Assembly: GCA_034638255.1 (NCBI GenBank)
Contig: JAWPGT010000002.1
Span: 2,348,501 to 2,412,500 of the forward strand
Direction: 5' to 3'
Length of the DNA stretch: 64,000 nt
Source of the DNA: Coprinus comatus
Taxonomy: Eukaryota > Basidiomycota > Agaricomycetes > Agaricales > Agaricaceae
The number at the start of each line of letters is the position of its first letter. Position 1 is the first letter of the stretch. Below, piece by piece: positions 24,190-34,698 of the stretch. The notes below the pieces were generated by a model. It was not told the DNA's origin, did not search any database, and saw only the letters and a program-made list of their open reading frames with translations. The position numbers were made by a program, and so were the translations under genes.

Positions 24190-25685
24190 TTACCCATTCA
24201 AATTGAAATCAATCAGGCGAACAGCAGAAGGTGTAGTTCCAGTGCTCTTAACCTGATAAAGAATTGACAGAACACCTTGTGAGATCCTAGCCCTATCCAC
24301 AGTCACCTCTCCGAAAGCATTCAACCCAGTAGACGTTCCATCATAAGCCATTGTCCAATCTGTCCATCCAGAGGATTTGCTTGCAGTGACAATACGAACG
24401 TAAGGAAGAACCACGTAGACATTATCAGCGTTGTCCATAACTATTTGAGAGCGGCCGACAGAGTTGAGAGCGAAGGGAATTTCAACTTTAGTCCAGGAAC
24501 CGATGGATGAACGGTAGAGGTGGAAAGCATATCCGTGTTGAATTCGGTCGTTTTGATAACTTGTTACGCATTGTCCGAATCGCCCTTAGTTAAAGTTTTA
24601 GTATATTTATATCTTTTCCGCGGGAAAGAGAGATTTGTTACATACCTGGCATATAAGATATTATGGCGTGTAGCTGACCACCTGAGTCTACAGCTTGTGA
24701 TTCTTGATTCATAAGACCATGATCGGCATTCAGAGAATCAACGATAAGACCCGCAGAATTGACATTGACAGGATTTGAACCAGAAGTTCCAACACCGGTT
24801 CCAGCACTATTCTTCCATGTTCTACCCTTGTCATCTGAGAAAATGTAGACTGTGTCATGATTGGTGAGGCCACCCGAGTTGCACATCACCCCACCATTCT
24901 GCTCTCTCCAGGTTCCAGTAACATGAAGTCGATTTGATCTATAGGTAAAGCCGTGAATGTATAGATTACGTGCAGTGCTCTGGACACCGTTGGTAGATGT
25001 GTAGGTTCCAGATGCCGAGGCCCATGATCCTACGTTAGACCATGTTCCTCCGTTGTATTCTGCAAGTTGTGTTGCTCCATTCCCTGATACACCAGATCTG
25101 TATACGAATTGGAGGGCATTGTCTGGAGTGATGACAAATTGAGGATATGTCACAACACTATGATCGTATAAGTAAAAGACGATGCTTGCGAGAAAGAAGG
25201 ACGTACGTTCCAATGTTCAAGTTGCCCAACGTTGTGGTAATGCTACTAAAGCGACTTGCCACCCAGCTAGCACCACTGGTAGCTAAATTCGCCTCTGAGC
25301 TTGTGTAATATACTCTAGTGCTATGACAATCCATTGCAACATGTATTTTTCCGTCTGCAGGGGAAACGCCAAGAGCAATTACATTGTGAGAGTCGCTTGC
25401 GGATAAAGTGTGTGGAAGTTGTAAGGTTGACCAGGCTCCAGATGGTAGCTGACGGCGACCGAGGACTGCGGTGCGAGATGATGTATACCAGGCAGAAAAT
25501 TGATAGTTTCCATAGGTAAGAACACCGGAGAGTTGGAAGGAGTTCACGTTTACGACTCCATCGTATGAAATGAAAAAGACACCATTAGAGTCGAGGACAG
25601 TATTCGAGATCAATGAGACCGATGGTGCAGCTCCGCAGAAAGCAACCAAAATGGCTGCTATAGACGCGAGGAACAACCAGAGCAT
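24190..25685 (-). CDS. Secreted BNR-repeat beta-propeller protein, possible polysaccharide lyase
   Basis: A signal peptide (MLLWLF-type start MLWLFLASIAAILVAFCGAAP) leads into a propeller of the BNR_4 type. Blade-like repeats are visible: GVFFISYDGVVNVNSF, HNVIALGVSPADGKIHVAMDCHSTRVYY, YPQFVITPDNALQFVYRSG, LYIHGFTYRSNRLHVTGTWRE, TVYIFSDDKGRTWKNSAG (an Asp-box, SxDxGxTW), ADHGLMNQESQAVDSGGQLHAIISY, and NADNVYVVLPYVRIVTASKSSGWTDW. At least two introns, near 25150-25205 and 24575-24645. From family knowledge, fungal BNR_4 secreted proteins include rhamnose-glucuronate lyases (PL42) and ulvan-lyase-like enzymes. The conserved HGL and MDCH motifs fit a catalytic propeller, but I cannot prove activity. 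Stop TAA at 24192-24190. Confidence 0.75.
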
Positions 25686-26039
25686 TTAAGAGGGTATGCT
25701 CCATACTTTGACAGTCCCAGTTATATCTGAGAATAGTTGGTGGGTCCCGTGGACCACCTGCGGATGATTTTCGTGGTAAATTCTCGTTAGAAGAACAAGC
25801 GGTCCGGGGAATTGTTGCTTCTTCCACGTGGTGAACCTCCGTCTCGTTTGGTCATGAGTTCGTTTTCTAGGAGTGTTATTAATGCTTTGGCAATTCTGTT
25901 CGAAGTCTGCGAATGTTTGTTGTAAAGTTTGCTCTGAGATAAAAATAGATGGGATGGGATCAATCGGTCATCAGCGTGATGGGCATTATCTTATACGGAT
26001 CTCATAAATCCAATATATAACGAAAATACAACGTCAACC
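25686..26039. promoter_or_regulatory. Divergent intergenic region, BNR gene / AMD1
   Basis: 354 bp between divergent starts. A TATATAA sequence lies about 30 bp upstream of the AMP deaminase ATG, at 26014-26020. No other element recognised. Confidence 0.4.
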
Positions 26040-29000
26040 ATGTCGCTCAACAATATGGATAACGAACACACTCCCCCAGACTTGACACCTATCCCCAGCA
26101 GCTCTCTGAGAATACCAGAATCAAGAGATGGCTTCTTCGGGTACCTAGAAGAAAAGAGCCAACAACATGTGTGTATTCATCTTGGATGCAACCAAATCTA
26201 TCTAAAAGAATGCACTTGAGCTAGATTGACGAAAAGTTTTGGGCTCATAGAAGAGGTTCAGATGCGCCGTCTGATGTTGGCAGTTTAAGAGCTTCAAAAC
26301 ACGGATCGGTTGTAGGGGATCCATTCATGGATGAGAACGAGTCTATTGGGCTGGAAATTGTTGGACAAGGAAATGCAGGCGAGTGATGCGGTCCACTTGT
26401 GCATTAGCAAGGGTAATAACTTGCATGTAGCAACTGATGCAATAATTACTTCTGAACACGCTCATCTCCTCCAAGCTTTCCAAGCCTGTCTCGATCTCAG
26501 AGACAAATACATGTTTAAATCAAGGCAACGTATTGGGGACGATCCGAGAGACTACGACGGTGAATTTGAAGGTGTAGACGACGAACATGCCGATGTATCC
26601 GGGCTGAAACCCGACACTAGCCCAGCAACCAATCGCCCACCTCGTGAGCAATTTGCCAAATGGGAAATCTACCCCAAACCCCCACCTCCTGCATGGCATT
26701 GGAAAAGCAAGGAGGCAATGACTCACGATGATGAGGAAAGTAGCGGAGATGCATTCTGTTTTGGAGAGTGCGTTGTACCTGAAGCACATCCTTGGACTTT
26801 CAAGCTCGATGAGAAGGGCGTCTTTCAAGTATATCAAGTCCAGGATGGTGTTGGTAAGCCTAAATAGCTGTATTAAAGATTGGAGCTTATCTGATCTCAG
26901 AGGAAACTAAACCCGCGTTTGATATTCCCGATATCAGAGAGTACTTCATGGACTTGGAATATGTTCTCGGCGTAATATCAGATGGGCCCACTAAAAGCTT
27001 CGCATTCAGGCGTCTCAGATACTTGCAGAGCAAATTCACGATGTATAGCCTGCTTAATGAATACCAAGAATTGGCTGACATGAAGGTTTGTACTTCTACA
27101 CGGTTACTACAATGATAAGAAGCTGACCTTAGCTTAGCGGGTACCTCATAGGTATACTACTTCTCCATTTTCTAGTACCAATATTCAATATTGTCCCCAG
27201 AGACTTTTACAACAGTCGCAAAGTTGATACCCACGTACACCACTCGAGCAGCATGAACCAGAAACATTTACTACGCTTCATCAAATCTAAGATGAAACGC
27301 AACCCCAATGTGACGTTCTTAGCAGTCCTTGAAAATGATTTTATTCACAGACTTCTAGGACGTTGTTATTTTTCGCGATGGTCAAGAACTCACCTTACAA
27401 CAAGTTTTCGAATCGCTGAAGTTGACCGCATACGACCTTTCTATTGATACCCTAGATATGCACGCACACCAAGACTCTTTCCATCGTTTTGATAAGTTCA
27501 ATCTCAAGTATAATCCAATCGGTGAATCTCGTCTTCGTGAAATTTTCCTGAAAACAGATAATTACATTAAGGGTCGTTACCTCGCCGAGCTAACAAAAGG
27601 TATGGCTGTGCCAACATCATATCCTGCAAAGTCCCTCATCTCCTGGTGCCACTTTAGAGTTAATGAGCGACCTTGAACAAAGCAAATATCAGGTAACTTT
27701 TAGTTTTACAGTCAAGTCGCAACATGAAGCTCACACCTTCTTTTACTTCATCATGCTTAAAGAATGTGGAGTGGCGACTCAGCATCTACGGACGGTCACC
27801 AGACGAGTGGGATAAGTTGGCAAAGTGGATCGTGAACAACAAACTCTATTCACACAACGTACGATGGCTCATCCAAGTCCCTCGACTGTACGAAGTCTAT
27901 AAAGCGAATGGATCGGTGCATAGATTTGAAGACATTATCAGCAGTGAGTAAACACAGGCTGGAACTTGTACACTATGCTTATAGATGTCCCCAAGATGTT
28001 TTCAAGCCGCTGTTCGAGGTTACCAAGGATCCTCGTACTCACCCTGAACTCCACATTTTCCTTCAACGAGTCGTAGGTTTCGATACCGTAGACGATGAGT
28101 CCAAAGCCGAGAGACGTATTCATCGTAAATTTCCATTGCCAAAGCTGTGGGATTTCGCGCAGTCACCTCCTTATTCGTACTGGTATGTTTATTCTTCCAT
28201 AACGTTTTCAGAAGCTAATGTTGGGTTAGGGTCTATTATATGTATGCAAATATGGCAAGCGTGAATAATTGGCGTCGTCAACGAGGATTCAGTACGTGAA
28301 CCCCTTCTCAAACCGTACAATAGACTCAATTATGCACAGATACGTTCGTATTTCGGCCACACTGTGGTGAAGCTGGAGACACAGATCATTTGACCTCGGC
28401 ATTCCTGACATCTCATTCAATCTCTCACGGAATCCTCCTTAGAAAAGTCCCAGCATTACAGTATCTTTTCTACCTGAAACAAATTGGAATAGCTATGAGC
28501 CCACTGTCTAATAATGCTCTGTTCTTAACTTATGAAAGAAATCCGCTTCCAGATTTCTTCAAGACTGGGTTGAATGTTAGCTTGAGTACAGATGATCCGC
28601 TCCAGTTCCACTTTACCAAGGTACGCTTTCCAATATGAGAATTTGACCAGTAGCTAACGTTATACAGGAACCTCTACTTGAGGAGTATAGCGTTGCCGCT
28701 CATGTGAATTATCTAGTGTATCCTGCTGTCCTCCTTCTGATACACAAAATAGATTTACAAGCTCCCACAAAGTTCTCTTGCAGAGCTAGCAAGGAACTCA
28801 GTGAAGCAGAGTGGTTTCGAGATGGAGATGAAACGTCACTGGCTGGGACACCATTGGTATTTTCCAGGTGCCGAAGGTAACGATATTAACAAAGTACGTT
28901 GATCCTTTACCTTTCTACTTCCTCTTCCATACTTACATATATACAAAAATAGACAAATGTGCCTGATATTCGACTCGCATATAGACATCAAACGTTACTA

Positions 29001-29240
29001 GGAGAGTTGGAAATGATAAAAGGGAAAACCGTCAGCGGAGCATTACCTCATTTTGGAAATGCTGGTACACATGCGTTAACGGGACATTCGCCCGCTGGTA
29101 AAAGTCATGTACAGGGAGTAACGGGGTTGAGTGGGATTATTACTCCAGCTACGCAAGTATTCGAATTGATACCATATTCGAAGGTTCCTTTGCCTACAGA
29201 TGATGCTGTTGCCGCTAAGGCTATGTTGAGGCAAGTTTAG
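26040..29240 (+). CDS. AMD1: AMP deaminase
   Basis: Hydrolyses AMP to IMP and ammonia in the cytosolic purine nucleotide cycle. Start [15 protein letters not shown] at 26040. The N-terminal regulatory part contains [17 protein letters not shown] and the family's [18 protein letters not shown]. The catalytic barrel shows metal ligands [16 protein letters not shown] (HxH), [52 protein letters not shown] (His/Glu/Asp of the active site), [58 protein letters not shown] (Asp-Asp pair), [17 protein letters not shown], and [34 protein letters not shown]. About ten introns are needed and all restore the frame. A final 75-residue Gly/Ala-rich tail ends MLRQV-stop at 29240. All catalytic residues are present. 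Confidence 0.95.
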
Positions 29241-30118
29241 AAATTCTAAGAATGGTTGGAAAGATATAGGTAGTAGTATATTGGGTTGTGCTATGTTGAT
29301 GTGCGAAGTTGTAGTCTGAATGTAATGCTGTACTTGTAATGATAGATGGTAGTATATAGTAGTGCTCCATTGAGTGAATGTCTTTTTCATCCTCACGTCC
29401 TAAGGGCGTTCCTCATGGCGGATGTTGTGCGAATGTCTACTAGCATTCGTTACTACTCTCGTCCTCATTGACGGACATACAGTGATTGATAACAGATTCT
29501 TTCCATCAAGAAAAAAGCGATAGATGTAATATGTTATACCATTCCTATGCCCAACCATACATAACCCATCCATATGTTGAAGTTATGTGGCATTGTAAAA
29601 ATAGCCTTGAAATAAAATAAACAGCACTGCTCAACTCATAGTGCCACTAATCTCAGTTGTTCGACGCTGTTGAGGCTTTTTGTTTCGGACTATCCATGAT
29701 ATCAGAGCTTGATTCAGCAGATGAAGATAGGGGCTCTCAGTTGAATGAAGATTCAGCATGATCATTATGCGTAACATACTTATAACTCAGATCGTTACTT
29801 GGATCAAATCTTCATCGACATCGGCACTACTCAACACGGCTACTGGGCCCAGCGCTCAGAAAGCTCCATCTTTCATTTTTAGGTCGACTACATTCAGTTG
29901 GTTCAACGAGGGTGATTGAGGTAGGTTCACATTATAATTTCGCGCTATACTCAATTCTGAACAAAACTCCTCCGTTAGTATCTCGGCCGCGTTTCTTAGT
30001 CCCTGCCTCATGTTATATTTAAATATGTGGGTCTCTTCATACGTCAGTTATAAAGGTATCCTCAAATTTTCTTGTAAGAACAGAAAACTCAGGTACCCAC
30101 TCGCTACTACTCTCAACT
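29241..30118. other. Intergenic region, no gene seen
   Basis: 878 bp between AMD1 and the DUF6533 gene. Stops occur in all frames. It should hold the AMD1 3' UTR and the downstream promoter. No RNA gene or repeat recognised. Confidence 0.4.
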
Positions 30119-32320
30119 ATGTCGGATGAATACGGTTTGACAGTTGATGATTTCATCCAAGACGTGAAATATGCTCGTCAAAAAGGGTATATTTATTGTA
30201 TTGAAGTCCCTTCAACCTCAGATTAAAATGCTGCTAATTCTACCCAACCATTGTTTGGTATCCTAGACTCTGCACTCGCCATTGTTGTTTATGATTTTCT
30301 TTGTCGGTTGTCACGCGAGGTATGTATGTCCCTTAGTATGATACATTGGGCATATATTTATTATCCACATTTGGCATTCTGTAGATCAAGTATATCCACA
30401 GGTGAAGGCTGAGGGTCTAGGGGTACTTCGGGATCATCTCAAGTGCTGATTACCCACAGTCCCAGAAAGCAACATTCCTGGTCCAGGACCATGATTTACA
30501 TTACATATAACTCAATTGGAGTAATAACTATATGTTACATCATGTAAGATAATTTACATTCTCCTATCTAATGCTTCTTGGTGTCTGAAAAGTTAGAACC
30601 ATTGTAGGCTTATGCAATACAGTAGGTCAAACATCAAAAGAATTACTTTCCAATTTTAATCTTTCTCAGATCTAAACAGTCCATCGGAGAATGTAAGTTT
30701 CCAGAATTTACCTTTGCTTGTCTTCTGTATTCTGATGCCACAGTCTAGGTGTAAGTTGAACATTACACACTCTATAATTAGGTGCCTTCAAGAAATCCTG
30801 CTTGTTAGAGCTGACACATAAAAACATAGATGTATTATCAATGGTGTTATATCTACCATGTGAGTATTTGTCAAATATCATTAAACCTTGAGCATTCAAC
30901 TCTGCTGGTATAACACTATGGCTAACATTATGATTACCACTAGATTACTGGATATATTGCTCACCAGTTCCATCAAAATCCTACTTGTGTCTCGGCTTCA
31001 TGCTTTATGGAATAAAAGTTATCCAGGTATGCTTACCTCTCTGATTTCAAAGGACCTTCAGTGTAACTTGTACTCATCCTCTATAACTTCTAGTCACAAT
31101 AATACTCATTTTGGCTGTAATATGTGAGTGTTATGCTACTCTACCAACTCACCACTAAGAAGCAAGAAATTAGTGGAAATCAGTGTATGTGAATCCTGTG
31201 GTTCTATTACTGGTAATGTTCTAAGCATTATATCACCAGGCTGGAATTGTTGCACTTACTGTCACTGGAATTATCAACACAAAATATTCAGTTTCAGTTC
31301 CATATCTCCATGGGTGCTACTTGGTGCTACCAGATACAGGGTATCTCACATATATGTATATGTCCCTTGGTGTTGTATTATGGTAAGTAGTATATTTACT
31401 TTTACTCCTAAGTATACTAAAAACTAGTATTTATTTAGGGGTATCCGTGCATTTACCACAAGTATGTTCCAAAGGTGTTAGATTCAGTAAAACAATAACA
31501 TGTATAACCATTGGATTAATAGGTGTTGAGTTAGCACTAACTCTCATCAAGTTATTTCATGTTCTCCATGATATAAAAGTCGAGGGTACAGTCCAGGCTA
31601 ACATTATGTACTTCAAAAAAGCAAGGCCAGTCATATATGTGTTTTACTGTGATGGAACACTTTATTTCATCCTGTGAGTATATTCTCCACTTCCCAGAAA
31701 CATTAACATCTTACACACAAAATAAAAATACAGAATATTTAGTATGTCAGCATCAGAAATGAGTGCTTCTAATTTCTATATTTCTATATTACTAACAAAA
31801 GTATTGTTCCAATAGTCATTAGTGCACTTGGTTTACTAGAAGAAGTCTCCCATGGCATTACCTCATTAATTTTTGTTAACTGGTCAATGTATGTTTTTAC
31901 TTCAAGGCTTTCAACTTAACCATTATATTGATACTATTGGATCTTGTCAGATGGCTCACAGTCACATTTTACCTCTGTGTAAGTCTATACTATCAAATGA
32001 CATTCACAAGTGATATATTTAGTATCATAATTTATCAATAGGGAACTCGCTTGATCTTGAACCTACGTGAAATAAACTGCAAGCTTACTGAAGGCTCAGT
32101 AGCTGAACAACTGAGTTCCATCCATTTTGGTAGAAGTCCTGGTGGTTCGAGGGGAGACAGTGATAATCAATTTGAGTCAGATGACCAAAATGAACATGAA
32201 GATGATATCAGTGACAGTGATGAAGAAGGACCAAGGGTAGTGGTGGAGACAGCTCTGCAAAATGACACCACCAGTGCTCAATATGAGATTGAAAGCAGTG
32301 CCAGAGAGATATTGCATTAA
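30119..32320 (+). CDS. DUF6533-type multi-spanning membrane protein, gene model partly unresolved
   Basis: Agaricomycete-expanded integral membrane family of unknown function. The start MSDEYGLTVDDFIQDVKYA (30119) splices to the DUF6533 signature DSALAIVVYDFLCRLSREIKYIHR (about 30268-30400). Later exons hold membrane helices: LDILLTSSIKILLVSRLHALWNKSYPG (about 30945-31025), a helix pair up to about 31440, GIRAFTTSMFQR (about 31440-31475), ITIGLIGVELALTLIKLFHVLHD, and VIYVFYCDGTLYFIL (matching the family's RDGxLYF motif; about 31495-31675). The last exon reads GTRLILNLREINCKL (family LNLRE motif), then an acidic Ser/Asp-rich cytoplasmic tail ending SSAREILH-stop at 32320. I could not find the expected exon between about 30430 and 30890. 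That stretch is either a long intron or an insertion, so the gene may be damaged. Confidence 0.6.
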
Positions 32321-32402
32321 ATGTATAATACTACGGAGTCCGGACTACAGTGTTGTTTCATTTCTTATCTAGTAACTATATGTTGTGGGAACAGCGTAGT
32401 GG

Positions 32403-32407
32403 CTATG
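32403..32407. repeat. Target-site duplication of Gypsy-1 (CTATG), left copy
   Basis: CTATG directly before the left LTR; the identical pentamer lies at 40458-40462 directly after the right LTR. This shows transposition into this spot, 83-87 bp downstream of the DUF6533 stop. Confidence 0.95.
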
Positions 32408-32913
32408 TGTTAAGAACGGGGATCGGAGATGAGCTAGCGACGTCGGATTGAGGCTTCGGCTTCAACGTATGTGTTGCGCCCTTCCGATACTGCGATTAGC
32501 CTCACTTGCAAGAGGACCGAACGGTTGGAAAGAATGTCGGGAGGAATTACGGAGGAGAGTGGAGAACGAGAGCAGAGACAAGATTGACTTAGAGTCGGAA
32601 CAAGACAGAGACAGAGATGAGTGCGGATACTATGTTGATATCAGACTAAAGAATGTACAGGAGCGGCTAGCGATTAAATACATTGTTTACCGATATCGGA
32701 ATATAACATATCAAAACATAAGATAACAGAACAACGGGCCGACATACTAAAAAGGTGATGCCGACCGAAAAGGGAGATATACGAAACAGGAAGTTGGTGA
32801 AAACAAGTGAACAAGGTCCAAGAGGTCGGCGACCGATAACAAGATTGACAGTCGGAACTGTCGGATGGTCGGAAGAGTTGTCGGATGGTCGGTCGGTGGC
32901 ACGGTACGTGACA
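32408..32913 (-). repeat. Gypsy-1 3' LTR
   Basis: 506 bp, begins TGTTAAGAACGG and ends GTACGTGACA on the plus strand. It matches 39952-40457 at every position I compared except 32895. Confidence 0.97.
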
Positions 32914-32925
32914 GTGCCCCCCCAT
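32914..32925 (-). other. Gypsy-1 polypurine tract
   Basis: On the minus strand the bases just before the 3' LTR read AATGGGGGGGCAC, a G7 run fitting the plus-strand primer site of an LTR element. Confidence 0.7.
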
Positions 32926-33113
32926 TAAGGCCGAGCCCTCGAGGACTTAGAGTGGTGAACGTGGAAAGTTAAAGTGACAGCGGGAAAGTGAAGTCGGAAG
33001 GACAAGGTTACCATGAGGCAAAAAGAAGTTGAGAAGTCGCCGCGTGTCGGGCACGTGACGGTCGGCACAGGGACTTAAAAGATGAGTGGCAATGGTGACA
33101 GTATTGCACCACC

Positions 33114-34202
33114 ATGTCCAACATTCCTACCATGTACGACTTTCTCAATATGACCAACGAGCAGAGGGATGCGTTTGAGGCAGCATGGAAAGCTGCTCAG
33201 GCCGTCCAAGTGTCCTCGACCCCCACCAGTCCTGTGGAGGAAACGGCGGTGGAGACCACCGCGGAGGTCCCGACAACGTTGCCATCTACGCCAGCACCGA
33301 CCTCGCCGCGCCTTCCTACACCACCACCCATCACCCCGACTGTATCCTCGACCTCGTTACAGGGACAAGAAGTTGAGACAGTGAAGAGGCGTCGGGAATC
33401 CGACGGAAAAACGTCGGCGGTAGTGGTGAAAAAGAAGTCGAAACCGGTAGTGGAAGACAGTGAGGGAGAGGTAGAAGTGATCGGCGTCGGTAAAACGAAG
33501 GTGGCAACCGATAGGCAAGTCTTCGTTTCGGTACCCCATCGGCCCGAACTGACGGTACGCAGTCGGTTGAAGAAGGTCCCTTGTCAGCGCTGTGTCGGTT
33601 TGGGCGTGGATTGTGAGGAAGGTAACAGGCCGAGCGGGCCCTGTAAGAGGTGTGCAAAGGACAAGAAAGGGTGTGTCGGCAAGGACGCGGAAGGGGAGGT
33701 CAAGAGGGAGAAAGGGAAGAAAAGGGAAGAAGAAATTCGAGCAGTCAAGAAAAGGCCGTTACCTCGGAAGGCAACCACAACGACAGCGTCGGCGGCATCG
33801 TGGATGGACTTCAGTGGGTCGTCGTTGACTCACGAAGAAATTTTCGGCAGCCCTGCCACTCCCGTCGCTGGTCCTTCGTCGTCGGCCACCACCCGTCCAC
33901 CCACCCGAGAGTCGGCCTCAATCGGCCAGTTTACTGCTGCGGTGTCCCGTCTGGAGCGTACGATCAATACGCGGGAACAACATGACGAGAGCCGCCACTT
34001 CGAATGGTGGAAATTGCAGAAGGAGCATTGGGAATGGCAGCGACAGGCATTGGGGGCTTTGGTGATGGAGATGAAAGGGCTGAGGAAGGACCTGAAGGAT
34101 ATGAATGAGGGAAGGAGGGAAAGGACGACGACGAGGAGGGAGAGGAGGATGAAGGTGCCGAGGGTGAGGAAGAGTAGACATCGGCGTCGGCAGTACTTGT
34201 AG
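33114..34202 (+). CDS. Antisense ORF inside Gypsy-1 with Zn(II)2Cys6-spaced cysteines
   Basis: A 362-codon uninterrupted frame on the strand opposite gag-pol, between the end of pol and the 3' LTR, starting about 200 bp inside the LTR. Residues 1-35 form a short conserved-looking helix region (MSNIPTMYDFLNMTNEQRD). A Pro/Thr-rich linker follows, then basic residues (VKKKSKP). The cysteine block is CQRC-x6-C-x9-C-KRC-x6-C (about residues 157-182), with exactly the C-x2-C-x6-C-x9-C-x2-C-x6-C spacing of fungal binuclear zinc-cluster DNA-binding domains. A Lys/Arg-rich stretch and a predicted coiled coil near the C-terminus (AVSRLERTINTREQHDE to MKGLRKDLKDMNEGRR) follow. It lacks the usual central regulatory domain of Zn2Cys6 activators. 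Its function is unknown; it could be an element-encoded regulator or a nucleic-acid-binding accessory protein. Confidence 0.7.
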   Translation: MSNIPTMYDFLNMTNEQRDAFEAAWKAAQAVQVSSTPTSPVEETAVETTAEVPTTLPSTPAPTSPRLPTPPPITPTVSSTSLQGQEVETVKRRRESDGKTSAVVVKKKSKPVVEDSEGEVEVIGVGKTKVATDRQVFVSVPHRPELTVRSRLKKVPCQRCVGLGVDCEEGNRPSGPCKRCAKDKKGCVGKDAEGEVKREKGKKREEEIRAVKKRPLPRKATTTTASAASWMDFSGSSLTHEEIFGSPATPVAGPSSSATTRPPTRESASIGQFTAAVSRLERTINTREQHDESRHFEWWKLQKEHWEWQRQALGALVMEMKGLRKDLKDMNEGRRERTTTRRERRMKVPRVRKSRHRRRQYL

Positions 34203-34533
34203 ATCGTAGTATTTGTTTTACTACAAGTACAAATTCATTTCTTGCTCTCTGGTGTGAAAATGATAAGTAAGAAAATAAATGGAAGTTCGGAAATGAGTCG
34301 GCGACTGTCGGAGGAAATCAGAATAGGTGGCAAGTTAAAAGGCCGACAGCCGAAAACGAAGAAACAGACTGAGAGTGCGCGAAATGGCCGATAGGTCGAA
34401 GGTAATAGCGCGAGAAGAGAGTACAAAACGAGATTAGGGAGTAGAAAGATCGGAACACAATCGGCTAAGATAAACAGGGATCGGAAGAAGTTGAAGTCGG
34501 GCCTAGCCCAGAATTGGCGATCGGGAACGATGA

Positions 34534-34698
34534 TTAAAGTGAAGATAGAGGCCCCGGAAGGTGGGGATAGGAACGATGGAACGCATCAACCAATTCAACA
34601 GCATGCTCAAGTTCGTTCGCCGGTAACCACGAAAACTCCTCATCCGTATCCTCATATCCCAGCCAAGCGACTTTGTAGAGTAGTTTGCAGGCCCGACG
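34534..34698 (-). pseudogene. C-terminal part of Gypsy-1 chromodomain, cut off by TGA
   Basis: In frame after the TGA at 34701-34699 the minus strand continues RRACKLLYKVAWLGYED, then FSWLPANELEHAVELV and stops at TAA (34536-34534). This completes the chromodomain that pol begins with YEISRIVDSKID. It is the aromatic-cage half of the domain, so the TGA separates it from integrase unless it is read through. Confidence 0.8.

Noticed and set aside
32448..32726. 92-codon frame within each Gypsy-1 LTR (also at 39992-40270)
   Set aside because: Identical because the LTRs are identical; no recognisable motif, so conservation is not evidence of coding.
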